A stretch of DNA of 64,000 bases, taken from positions 558,001 to 622,000 of the forward strand of contig CANNDF010000001.1 in the NCBI GenBank assembly GCA_947503305.1. The letters run 5' to 3'. The notes beneath the pieces were generated by a model, which made no database searches, was not told the DNA's origin, and saw nothing but the letters and a program-made list of their open reading frames with translations. The DNA comes from an uncultured Dokdonia sp. (lineage in GTDB: Bacteria > Bacteroidota > Bacteroidia > Flavobacteriales > Flavobacteriaceae). Of this stretch, positions 41,160-49,489 are shown piece after piece. The stretch's first letter is position 1. Each line of letters opens with the position of its first letter. The translations under genes and the position numbers were made by a program.

Positions 41160-43232
41160 TTACCAAATGCGAACTCGTTTTTCTGGAGCTAGATACATTG
41201 GGTCTCCTTCTTTAATATCAAATGCTTCATAGAAAGAATCAATATTTAATAGTGGTTGTACTGCACGTACTTTCCCAGGAGAATGTGGATCTGTTTTTAC
41301 TTGGTTTCTAAGTGCTTCATCACGACTTAAAGTTCTCCATACGGTTGCCCATGACATAAAGAAACGTTGTTCTGGTGTAAAACCATCAATATTTTCTGGT
41401 CGTCCATTTTCTGCATAGAATTTTTGAAGTCCATCATATGCTCCCAAAACACCTCCTAAATCTCCGATGTTTTCTCCTAATGTAAATTTACCATTTACAT
41501 AAACACTATCTAATACTTCTAAACTACTATACTGTTCGGCGAGTGCATTCCCTCTTTCTGTAAAAGCAGATAAATCATCTTCTGTCCACCAATTTTTTAA
41601 ATTTCCATCAGAATCAAAACGTGCTCCACTATCATCAAAAGCATGAGAAATTTCATGTCCGATTACAGCGCCTATACCTCCATAATTTACAGCCTCATCT
41701 GCTGTATAGTTATAAAATGGTGGTTGTAAGATAGCAGCTGGGAATACGATTTCATTATTTAATGGATTGAAATATGCATTTACCGTTTGTGGAGACATTC
41801 CCCATTTAGTTTTATCTACCGGCTCTCCTATATCGGCAAAATTTTTGTCTTGTCCCCATTTACTTACTGCCGTCATATTTTCAAAATAGGTCTTATCAGC
41901 AGATACGTTCATAGCACTATAATCTTCCCATTTGTTTGGGTATGCGATTTTTACAGTAAACTTATCGAGTTTTTCGATAGCTTTTTCTTTTGTCTCTGCA
42001 CCCATCCAGTCAAGATTTTGGATACGGGCTTTATAGGCTTCTATTACATTTTGGATCATCGTTTCTGCCTTTGCCTTTGCTTCTGGCGGGAACTTAGCAT
42101 CTACATATAATTGACCTAATGCTTCTCCTACAGTACCATTTACAGTTGCAAGTGCACGTTCATCTGCCGGACGTTGTTGTTTAGAACCACGTAAATACTT
42201 ACTATAAAATTCCCAATTTGCAGTTTCAACGTCTGTAGATAATAACCCTGTTGAACTATTAAATGTATCCCATCGTACTAAGGTTTTAATATCTTCTATA
42301 GGTGTTTCTTTTAAGAATGTGTCTAAAGCACCAGTGTAACGTAATTGTGTAACTATAAGCGTGTCAAACTTCTTTGTAATCCCTAAGTCAGAAATCATTT
42401 TATTGATATCAATAGATGATAACATAGTATTTGCTTCTGCAATAGTTTTTGGATTATTATAATTTCTAGCATCACGTCTTTCTACTTTGTCGAGTCGTGG
42501 TTCTGCTAGTGTAGTTTCCATGGCTAAGATTTTGGTAGCTGCTGCTGTAGCATCTTCTTCACTATCTCCTAACATTTGTAGCATACGTGCGATGTGCTTT
42601 TTATACTCTTCACGTATTTCTTTAGACTTAGAATCTTGCTCTAAATAGAAATCACGATCTGGTAATCCTAGACCACTAGCTCCTAGATATACTGCATTCA
42701 TAGCACTATTATTAAGGTCTGCTTGAACGCCTAGACTTATAAATGGAGATGAAACGGATGGGTTTTTGGATAAAACTGTTTGAAGATCTTCAAGATTTTG
42801 AATTCCAGCAATTTCTTCTAATGCCGGAAGTAAAGGTGTTAATCCTGCTTCATTTCTGGCAATAGTATCTAATTTTGTGTCAAAAATAGCTAGCGCTTTT
42901 GCTTGATCTGTATCGGCAGCATAAGTGCCACTTTGCTTAGCCTTTGCTAAAATTTCTAGCACGTCTGCATCTGTAGATTTGCGTAAAACACTAAAACCAC
43001 CCCAGCTAGAACGATCTGCAGGGATTTCTGTGTTTTTCATCCAACTACCATTTACGTAGTTGTAAAAGTCTTCTTTTGGGCTTACAGTAGTGTCCATATT
43101 TTCCAAGACAATACCTGGAATTTTTTCTACTTGAGCTGTTTCTGTATCATGTGTAGTCGAGCCTCCCTCTTTACAGCTTGTAAAAGCAAGTGCGCAAGAA
43201 GCTAAAATTACAGCGGATTTAACTAGTTTCAT
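41160..43232 (-). CDS. M13 family metallopeptidase (neprilysin-like lipoprotein)
   Basis: A 690-residue zinc peptidase. Lipobox LAFTSC (Cys20), then the N-terminal M13 part (DTTVSPKEDFYNYVNGSWMKNTEIPADRSSWGGFSVL) and the C-terminal catalytic part with NAYFNPLNNEIVFPAAILQPPF, zinc motif GHEISHAFDD (HExxH), GENIGDLGG (the ENIxD third-ligand region), and the typical end PLLNIDSFYEAFDIKEGD...RVRIW. Members cleave peptides at the cell surface; here it is probably exposed on the outer membrane or in the periplasm. Confidence 0.95.
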   Translation of the reverse strand: MKLVKSAVILASCALAFTSCKEGGSTTHDTETAQVEKIPGIVLENMDTTVSPKEDFYNYVNGSWMKNTEIPADRSSWGGFSVLRKSTDADVLEILAKAKQSGTYAADTDQAKALAIFDTKLDTIARNEAGLTPLLPALEEIAGIQNLEDLQTVLSKNPSVSSPFISLGVQADLNNSAMNAVYLGASGLGLPDRDFYLEQDSKSKEIREEYKKHIARMLQMLGDSEEDATAAATKILAMETTLAEPRLDKVERRDARNYNNPKTIAEANTMLSSIDINKMISDLGITKKFDTLIVTQLRYTGALDTFLKETPIEDIKTLVRWDTFNSSTGLLSTDVETANWEFYSKYLRGSKQQRPADERALATVNGTVGEALGQLYVDAKFPPEAKAKAETMIQNVIEAYKARIQNLDWMGAETKEKAIEKLDKFTVKIAYPNKWEDYSAMNVSADKTYFENMTAVSKWGQDKNFADIGEPVDKTKWGMSPQTVNAYFNPLNNEIVFPAAILQPPFYNYTADEAVNYGGIGAVIGHEISHAFDDSGARFDSDGNLKNWWTEDDLSAFTERGNALAEQYSSLEVLDSVYVNGKFTLGENIGDLGGVLGAYDGLQKFYAENGRPENIDGFTPEQRFFMSWATVWRTLSRDEALRNQVKTDPHSPGKVRAVQPLLNIDSFYEAFDIKEGDPMYLAPEKRVRIW

Positions 43233-43326
43233 AAGAATTTAAGGTTTCTTTATTATGGTGAATAAGACGCAAAGTCTTGGTTATTGTTACAGCGAAAATA
43301 CAAAAGTCACTGAGACTTCTATATCG

Positions 43327-43836
43327 TTATCGTTGATTAAGCATTTTTTTCATTTGAATACTGTCCCATTTTCTTTTCATAGCAGTAATTTCTGAGACAT
43401 TTTCATTTGGGATAGCTATAGAGAGCACATAGTGTTTTACTTTCCAGACACCATCTTCTTTTTTTACAACTCCAGAACCACGGCAAATGCCCATTTGTGT
43501 TTTAAGATGTTCATCAAACCAAGCTGTATTTTGAGGGTTATCTAGATAAATATTGCGTTCTAAAGTGGTAAAAGACCACGCTTTTCCCTTGTCAAAATAA
43601 GGTTTTGAAAAGGCTTTAAAAGCGTCTAGTTGCCAGTTTTCTGTTGCATCTGTTCCTATAAAAACACTATCATCTGTCATCTTCCCAAAATAGGCATCAA
43701 AATTTGCCTCTGCCGCGGCTTTATGCCATGAAACTAGCATCGTATCTATTGCATTTTTTTCTGAATTTGATTCTTTATTTTGTGCTGTTACGGCTGTAAC
43801 TACAATCAAAAAGAAGCTTAAAAATAACGTACGCAT
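43327..43836 (-). CDS. Secreted NTF2-like (SnoaL-type) protein
   Basis: A 169-residue protein with a signal peptide (MRTLFLSFFLIVVTAVTAQ) and one NTF2-like cone fold (about 30-150; AIDTMLVSWHKAAAEANFDAYFGKMTDDSVFIGTDATENWQLDAFKAFSKPYF; GSGVVKKEDGVWKVKHYVLSI). Members of this family are often binding or enzymatic pockets; nothing here tells the ligand. It is 5 nt after the coiled-coil lipoprotein gene in the same direction. Confidence 0.85.
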   Translation of the reverse strand: MRTLFLSFFLIVVTAVTAQNKESNSEKNAIDTMLVSWHKAAAEANFDAYFGKMTDDSVFIGTDATENWQLDAFKAFSKPYFDKGKAWSFTTLERNIYLDNPQNTAWFDEHLKTQMGICRGSGVVKKEDGVWKVKHYVLSIAIPNENVSEITAMKRKWDSIQMKKMLNQR

Positions 43837-43841
43837 AATTC

Positions 43842-44462
43842 TTAGTTTTGAGGAATATTAGATAGAAGATTATTCTGAGGTTTTAGGCTATCTACAGATG
43901 TACTATCTCGTGCTTCTTCTTCCATCTGTTTAAGCATATCATCAATACTCATTGCAAAATGCTCATTGATTTGCAAGTTAAGGTTTTGAAAAGCATTTTT
44001 AAGCTTTATAATATTTTGAGTAATTTCTTCTGGATTAGGTTCGTTTTTTTGAATGCTGTTATTAAGTACTTTAAGATTTGTTTCTACAGTAAGTAATCGT
44101 GCTTTTATAGATGGGCTTTCAAGATTGTCGGGAGTAAGATCTACAGATGCTTCTTCGGCTTCTTCTTGCCCATTTACTTCAGTGATTAATGTATTGACAT
44201 GTTTTTTTAAGTCTCCTAATGAATACCCGTCTAAGCTATCTAAGCGATTTTGTATACTTAGGTATAGAGGCCATTTTTTTGTAGCTTCTTCGGCATCTTT
44301 GGTCAATCGAAGGGCAGGTTTTAGCCCCGTCGTTTTTGGAATTTCCATGGAGTCTACAGCAGTTGCAACAATTTCTTTTTGAGAAGTAGTATCTGGTTTT
44401 TGTTCGCATGCAATTACTAACAAAAACAAACTCATAATAATTACAGGTTTATAGGATATCAT
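43842..44462 (-). CDS. Lipoprotein with coiled coil, unknown function
   Basis: I place the start at the Met of MISYKPVIIMSLFLLVIAC, because it gives a clean lipobox (VIAC). The frame is open to 44507 but the extra residues are hydrophobic leader-like with no better start. The mature part of about 185 residues is acidic, Lys/Gln/Asn/Glu rich, and helical (LRLTKDAEEATKKWPLYLSIQNRLDSL; LETNLKVLNNSIQKNEPNPEEITQNIIKLKNAFQNLNLQINEHFAMSIDDMLKQMEEEA), suggesting a coiled coil. No recognised domain. It precedes the NTF2-like gene by 5 nt. Confidence 0.7.
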   Translation of the reverse strand: MISYKPVIIMSLFLLVIACEQKPDTTSQKEIVATAVDSMEIPKTTGLKPALRLTKDAEEATKKWPLYLSIQNRLDSLDGYSLGDLKKHVNTLITEVNGQEEAEEASVDLTPDNLESPSIKARLLTVETNLKVLNNSIQKNEPNPEEITQNIIKLKNAFQNLNLQINEHFAMSIDDMLKQMEEEARDSTSVDSLKPQNNLLSNIPQN

Positions 44463-44549
44463 ATAGGAATTCAAAAAAATCACATACAAAAGTAGCCTAA
44501 ATAGCAATATTCAAGAAAAATTTATGATTAAGTTTGCTTTTAGAAGTAT

Positions 44550-44563
44550 GCTTTCGCGAAAGC
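44550..44563. repeat. GCTTTCGCGAAAGC palindrome, copy 9 (upstream of the threonine dehydrogenase gene)
   Basis: Exact copy in the intergenic region between divergent genes, 28 nt before the dehydrogenase ATG. Confidence 0.9.
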
Positions 44564-44591
44564 GGACAACTTCCATCTAACAATTTTATTT

Positions 44592-45542
44592 ATGAAATCA
44601 CGAATACTTATTATAGGGGCATGTGGTCAGATAGGTACTGAACTTACTATGGCATTACGTGCTCGTTTTGGAGCAGATAAAGTTGTAGCAAGTGATATAC
44701 GTGAAGGGGATGCTCAGTTTATGAGAGAGGGTCATTTTGAGCTTTTGGATGCTACTGATTTTGAAGCTGTTGAGGACATTATTTTTAGGTATAAAGTAGA
44801 TACTGTATATCTTATGGCGGCTATGCTTTCTGCTATTGCAGAGCGGTTTCCTTCAAAGGCATGGGATCTTAATATGAACTCTCTTTTCCATATTCTTAAT
44901 ATAGCTAAAGATGGGAAAGTAAAGAAAGTATTCTGGCCATCTAGTATTGCTGTTTTTGGAGGAACCACACCTTCTCAAAATACCCCTCAAACAACTGTTA
45001 TGGAACCTTCTACGGTTTATGGAATTTCTAAACAGACGGGAGAGCGTTGGTGTGAGTATTACTACAAGAAATTTGGGGTAGATGTGAGAAGTATTAGATA
45101 TCCAGGTCTTATAAGTTATACAACAGAACCTGGCGGAGGTACTACAGACTATGCAGTAGATATTTATCATAGGGCGTTAAAACATGGGCAATATCGATGT
45201 TTCTTAAAAGAGGGGACTGTTCTCCCTATGATGTATATGGAAGATGCGATCAAGGCGACTATTGGTATTATGGATGCAAAAGCAGAGGATATTAAGATAC
45301 GATCTTCATACAATCTGGCTGGAGTGAGTTATGCCCCCGAAGATGTTGCCGAAAGTATTAAAAAGCATATTCCTGATTTTAAAATAAGTTATGATATAGA
45401 TTTCCGACAATCTATAGCAGATACATGGCCAGAAAGTATAGATGATAGTGAAGCTCGTAAAGATTGGGGGTGGTCTCATAGTTTTGACCTTGAATCTATT
45501 ACTAAAATCATGTTAGATAACTTGAGGGATAGGTATAGTTAA
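44592..45542 (+). CDS. L-threonine 3-dehydrogenase, short-chain (SDR) type
   Basis: A 316-residue NAD-binding protein of the extended SDR type: IGACGQIGTEL (7-17), SSIAVFGG, YGISKQTGERWCEYYYKKFGVDVRSIRYPGLISYTTEPGGGTTDYAVDIYHRALKHG. This last block is diagnostic of the UDP-galactose-epimerase-like L-threonine dehydrogenases found in Flavobacteria, which oxidise threonine to 2-amino-3-ketobutyrate. The epimerase is not a likely alternative because the C-terminus is short. It is a single plus-strand gene, ending 11 nt from the convergent TonB receptor gene. Confidence 0.92.
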   Translation: MKSRILIIGACGQIGTELTMALRARFGADKVVASDIREGDAQFMREGHFELLDATDFEAVEDIIFRYKVDTVYLMAAMLSAIAERFPSKAWDLNMNSLFHILNIAKDGKVKKVFWPSSIAVFGGTTPSQNTPQTTVMEPSTVYGISKQTGERWCEYYYKKFGVDVRSIRYPGLISYTTEPGGGTTDYAVDIYHRALKHGQYRCFLKEGTVLPMMYMEDAIKATIGIMDAKAEDIKIRSSYNLAGVSYAPEDVAESIKKHIPDFKISYDIDFRQSIADTWPESIDDSEARKDWGWSHSFDLESITKIMLDNLRDRYS

Positions 45543-45553
45543 GTGTTACTTTT

Positions 45554-47863
45554 TTAGAAAGAAATTCTAAAACTTAGATTCGGAGTAATGCCTAAAGATT
45601 GATTTTCAATTTCGGATAAGACATCATCTACAGCAACAAAACGTCTATTTAATTCATTTTTTCTATTTAGTAAGTTCCAGATAGAAACTCCAATTTTTCC
45701 TTTTACTTTCTTATCTATAGAAAATGTATAAGTCGATGAAAAATCGGTTCTAAAATAATCGTTTAAATTTGAATTGTTAGGACTTGAAAAATTAACAGCA
45801 TTGCCCGTAGTCTCATTGCCTTCAAGAGGTGTTGTTGTTACTCTTCCTGAATGCCAATTTACTCCAAGGGCAAATGTGATTTTTTTATATGTATACGTAC
45901 TTGCAAATGTGATTGCATGTCTAATGTCTACATTATTTGGAAAACTTCTTCCATTGTTTAATGTATTAAATGTATAATCATTTTTACTTAGTGAGTAACT
46001 CAACCAAGCATTTATTGCTGTAAATTGTTTGTTAATTAAGAAATCGACACCTCGTATTTCATAATCGCCGATTGCATTTACAAATTGGAATTGATTTTGA
46101 AATCCTTGACTTCTTGATGTAATGCCTCGTACTTCTTTAATGTATGCTTCAGCACTAAGGAGCCATTTGTTTTTAGTATAATGAATTCCTAAGGAGCCTT
46201 GCTTGCTTTTGATTATAGGAACGTTATCGTCATTTGCAAGAATCCATCGACGTCTTTCTACTCCTAAAAAATCATTTTGCCCATCGATAATCTGAGAAGT
46301 GGTTTGACTTTTAAACTCTCCTAAAACTTCTAATCGAAAATTTCTAAAAAAACGCTGACTATAACTTAGGCGTGGTTCTAGTAAAAATGTATCAAATTCT
46401 CCATAATAAGTTCCTCTAAACCCTGACCTTAGCAAAGTATTTTTATTCTTAGATTGATAGGTGAGTTCACTATAAAGACTATGACTTCTCAGAACTTCTT
46501 TGACAGAACTCCTAAAGACGGGGTTAATTACATCTTGTACATTTGTGACCCCAACTTCAAAGAATTGATAACCATTTTTCCATTGCAAATTCTCTTGTAA
46601 TTGATATTGAGTGTCTAGTTTTATACCCGTATCTAGAACTTCATTATTTTGTATAAGTCGCTGATTATTAATGATATCAAAATTTGTGGCGTCTAGGGAA
46701 TAATTAGATGCATATACTTGAAGATCACTTGCAAATGTAGAACTCCATTGTCTGTTATAGTGTATTGCTGTTGCAAAGTTATTTTGAGTAATCTCACTAT
46801 TTAAAGCATCTATAGTATTGAATGTTGTTGCTCTTTCTGTATAGCCTAATGCATTTTCTATAGCCGTGATACTTAATCTTAATTTGTCTTTTTCAGAAAT
46901 ATCATAGAGTAATTTTGCACTGACATCATAAAAGTAAAATGCCTCGTTAGTAGTCACTGTTTGGTTTACTTCTGTACGGTTATTAGTAATATCTGTATCT
47001 TGAAATATACGATCAAAGTATTGATCAAAAGTAGGTGTTTCTAATACATCGGTAATAGCACGGCGAGCAGCAATTTGCATCTCTAATTTGTTATTTAATA
47101 AAGGTATTTTTGCTATGACATCTCCATGGATAAGATTAAACCCTAGACCTCCGGAAAATGAATCATTAAGATTGTTATCCAGTTGTATGTCTATAATGCT
47201 GGAAACACCATCTCCATATTTTGCACTGGAACCATTTTTTGAGACAAACACATTGTTGACTATATAGGGATTAAAAGCAGAAATCAACCCGAAAAAATGT
47301 CCAGATTGATACATTTTGATTCCATCCCAAAGAATAAGGTTTTGATCATGAGTACCGCCTCTTATATTGACATTAGAAATAGTCTCATCTATACTAGATA
47401 TGCCAGGGAGTGCCTGAAGTGTTTGTAAGATATCGGGTTCTATAAGCCCTGGTAATATCCCAAATGTTTTAGGTTCTATTCGAGTAACGCCAGTATTTTG
47501 TGTAGAGATTCCAGAAGTCAGGTAGTTATCTATATATACTTCTTCTAATTTTTGAATATCAAAACCAATTCCTTCCCTTTTTTTAATGGCGATAAAACGG
47601 GTATTAATAACTTCAAAATCTAAATCCAGACGTTCTTGTAAGTATATTATAACTTCTGATAAGGAAATATCAGAAGGAGGTGGAACTATTTGTTTGTCTT
47701 CTAGAATAGCATCTATATATGAAAATCGAATATCATATTGATTTTCTATAGTTTTTAAGATAGGGGCAAGAGGTTGCTCTTCAAGTGTATTTTGAGAAAA
47801 AAAACTTGAAGTACTGGCTATAATTATTAGTATAAAAAGTGTAACTCTATGTATTAAATTCAC
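45554..47863 (-). CDS. TonB-dependent receptor with STN domain (second ECF cassette)
   Basis: A 769-residue outer-membrane receptor: signal peptide about 1-24 (ends SFFSQ); STN domain about 25-95 (PLAPILKTIENQYDIRFSYIDAIL; LSEVIIYLQERLDLDFEVI); plug about 125-225 (GLIEPDILQTLQALPGISSIDETISNVNIRGGTHDQNLILWDGIKMYQSGHFFG); then the beta-barrel. It is paralogous to the receptor at 1634-4345 (IEPD..Q.LQ..PGI.S.DE, RGG..DQNL.L.D.IK.Y..GHFFG shared) but 134 residues shorter: it has no carboxypeptidase-like domain and no acidic stretch. Its start codon overlaps the fecR stop by one base. It probably takes up a ligand and signals to FecR. No SusD gene is adjacent. Confidence 0.93.
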   Translation of the reverse strand: MNLIHRVTLFILIIIASTSSFFSQNTLEEQPLAPILKTIENQYDIRFSYIDAILEDKQIVPPPSDISLSEVIIYLQERLDLDFEVINTRFIAIKKREGIGFDIQKLEEVYIDNYLTSGISTQNTGVTRIEPKTFGILPGLIEPDILQTLQALPGISSIDETISNVNIRGGTHDQNLILWDGIKMYQSGHFFGLISAFNPYIVNNVFVSKNGSSAKYGDGVSSIIDIQLDNNLNDSFSGGLGFNLIHGDVIAKIPLLNNKLEMQIAARRAITDVLETPTFDQYFDRIFQDTDITNNRTEVNQTVTTNEAFYFYDVSAKLLYDISEKDKLRLSITAIENALGYTERATTFNTIDALNSEITQNNFATAIHYNRQWSSTFASDLQVYASNYSLDATNFDIINNQRLIQNNEVLDTGIKLDTQYQLQENLQWKNGYQFFEVGVTNVQDVINPVFRSSVKEVLRSHSLYSELTYQSKNKNTLLRSGFRGTYYGEFDTFLLEPRLSYSQRFFRNFRLEVLGEFKSQTTSQIIDGQNDFLGVERRRWILANDDNVPIIKSKQGSLGIHYTKNKWLLSAEAYIKEVRGITSRSQGFQNQFQFVNAIGDYEIRGVDFLINKQFTAINAWLSYSLSKNDYTFNTLNNGRSFPNNVDIRHAITFASTYTYKKITFALGVNWHSGRVTTTPLEGNETTGNAVNFSSPNNSNLNDYFRTDFSSTYTFSIDKKVKGKIGVSIWNLLNRKNELNRRFVAVDDVLSEIENQSLGITPNLSFRISF

Positions 47864-48756
47864 TATTTAAAGGTTATCACTTCATTTGTTTTTGCATAGG
47901 TTATGTTTAGGGGGATAGTAATTGCTTTTAAAGCGATATTAATATTTTTATGAGTAAAGCTTCCCGTAAAAAGCTGGTTTGTGTCTATAGTTTCTGCAGA
48001 AACCACCATACCATATTGACGTTCAAAATCGGCAATAACTATATATAAAGGGATGCTTTCAAACGAACTTTCATGTAGAAGCCATGAAGGACTTTTTTGA
48101 CTTATTTTTTTGGAGGTATTTAAAGAAATATCTTTACTTAACGTATAGTGATCTCCTGGTGTTAAGACAATAGTGTCTTGTTTATGTTTGACTCTTACAG
48201 ATCCTTCATAACAAATAACTTCAAAAACTTCTTTTCTGTTTTTTACAGTAAACTCTGTTCCTAAAACGGTAATGATTCCATTATCAGTATGAACATTAAA
48301 GGTCGCTCCTTTAGCCACTTTAAAATAAGCTTCTCCGTCTAAATGTATATCTCGATGATGTTTCCAATCTTTTTTATTGTAGGTAACAGAAGATAATGCA
48401 TTAAGAACAACTTCTGAAGAATCTGGTAATACGATCTCACTTTTCTGCCCGGCAATTGTTTTTAATTCGGTATTAAGAGTGGTTGTATAATAGTATATAC
48501 CAAAAAGGACTACAAGAATAGAGGCAATTTTGAGTAATGGGGTTATCCAATTAATAGAGCGTTGTTTAGAGTACTTTAAGTTTTCTTTTAAAGCTTCATA
48601 TTCTTTATCAGTATCAAAATGAGAAGCTTTAAAATAGTGCATACTATTAGATAACTTTACTAAGGTATCATAGTCTTCTAGTTTTTCAAAGGCGTCACGT
48701 TCTTGAACGCTGAGCTCATTGTCTAACCATTTTTTTATTAATTCTTCTCTTTTCAT
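47863..48756 (-). CDS. FecR-family anti-sigma factor (second cassette)
   Basis: A 297-residue protein with the same layout as the FecR at 713-1624: cytoplasmic sigma-binding part about 1-70 (ELIKKWLDNELSVQERDAFEKLEDYDTL), membrane segment about 72-91, periplasmic FecR domain about 100-195 (LPDSSEVVLNALSSVTYNKKDWKHHRDIHLDGEAYFKV; TVLGTEFTV), and C-terminal DUF4974-like domain about 220-296 (IPLYIVIADFERQYGMVVSAETIDTNQLFTGSFTHKNINIALKAI). It starts 19 nt after the 28-bp element at 48776-48803. Confidence 0.92.
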   Translation of the reverse strand: MKREELIKKWLDNELSVQERDAFEKLEDYDTLVKLSNSMHYFKASHFDTDKEYEALKENLKYSKQRSINWITPLLKIASILVVLFGIYYYTTTLNTELKTIAGQKSEIVLPDSSEVVLNALSSVTYNKKDWKHHRDIHLDGEAYFKVAKGATFNVHTDNGIITVLGTEFTVKNRKEVFEVICYEGSVRVKHKQDTIVLTPGDHYTLSKDISLNTSKKISQKSPSWLLHESSFESIPLYIVIADFERQYGMVVSAETIDTNQLFTGSFTHKNINIALKAITIPLNITYAKTNEVITFK

Positions 48757-48775
48757 AACATTAATTCAATACTAT

Positions 48776-48803
48776 AACAACTCAATGTCTAAATCCCCTA
48801 CCT
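48776..48803 (-). promoter_or_regulatory. Candidate ECF sigma promoter of the second fecR-receptor unit
   Basis: On the minus strand the element begins AGGTAGGGG and ends TTGTT, 28 bp in all, with its end 19 nt before the fecR ATG. It shares RGGTAGGR and TGTT at identical spacing with the three other copies (90-117, 662-689 and 49398-49425). Confidence 0.58.
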
Positions 48804-48817
48804 ATTTTATTAAGAAT

Positions 48818-49342
48818 TTATATGCTTTTTAATTCTTCTATTTCTTTTCTTAATTTATGAAGTGCTCCATAGATTCTTTTTTCAACAGCTTTTGTACTTA
48901 TATCTAGCATCTGCGCAATCTCTTTGTGCTTTTTTCCTTCTATCCTATTGAGTAAAAATGCGACCCGTTGTGCTTCTGTTAAACGCGATATTGCTTTTTG
49001 AAGTCTTTGTAAATATTCGGATTCTTCCATTAAAAATTCCGGACTTTCATTGGTATGACTTTTGGGCTTGTCCTTCTGAAATTTTAGAACAATCTTTTGA
49101 TGCTTAACTTCATTAAGCATAAGATTATGACCTACAGTAAATACATAGCTTTTTGCCTTGTCAGGAGTAATTTTTTTACAATTCTCCCATACTTTTATAA
49201 AAGCTTCCTGTACTTTATCTTTTGGATTTAATTGTTCTCCAAATTTATAATAGAGAAATGTATATAGATCTTTTGCATACTTCTTATAGAAATTTGAGAA
49301 TAAAATTTCTTCACAAATATTTTTATGTATGTCTTTCTTCAT
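48818..49342 (-). CDS. RNA polymerase ECF sigma factor, FecI type (second cassette)
   Basis: A 174-residue sigma-70 protein: region 2 about 15-85 (YKFGEQLNPKDKVQEAFIKVWENCKKITPDKAKSYVFTVGHNLMLNEVKHQKI), region 4 helix-turn-helix about 115-170 (ISRLTEAQRVAFLLNRIEGKKHKEIAQMLDISTKAVEKRIYGALHKLR). It is the paralogue of the sigma factor at 134-646. The receptor, fecR and sigma genes are in the same order as there, but all on the minus strand. Its likely targets are fecR (48756) and the divergent lipoprotein gene (49490), which both follow a matching element. Confidence 0.93.
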   Translation of the reverse strand: MKKDIHKNICEEILFSNFYKKYAKDLYTFLYYKFGEQLNPKDKVQEAFIKVWENCKKITPDKAKSYVFTVGHNLMLNEVKHQKIVLKFQKDKPKSHTNESPEFLMEESEYLQRLQKAISRLTEAQRVAFLLNRIEGKKHKEIAQMLDISTKAVEKRIYGALHKLRKEIEELKSI

Positions 49343-49397
49343 AAATTTCTATAGAAATATAATAGTACAAATAAGGCATTATTTTTTGGGAAAGTCA

Positions 49398-49425
49398 AGG
49401 TAGGAGTTTTTAGAGTTAGATTGTT
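49398..49425 (+). promoter_or_regulatory. Candidate ECF sigma promoter of the divergent LamG lipoprotein gene
   Basis: The element begins AGGTAGGAG and ends TTGTT (28 bp), in the region between the divergent sigma and lipoprotein genes. It pairs with the element at 48776-48803 (only R/A changes in the first block) and repeats the arrangement at the left edge of the window. The distance to the start is longer (43 nt to the ATG at 49469, 64 nt to the one preferred). Confidence 0.55.
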
Positions 49426-49489
49426 TAAGATATGTAAGACGTCTCTAAAAATACATTTAAACCAATAAATGATTTTTAATTCTTATCAA

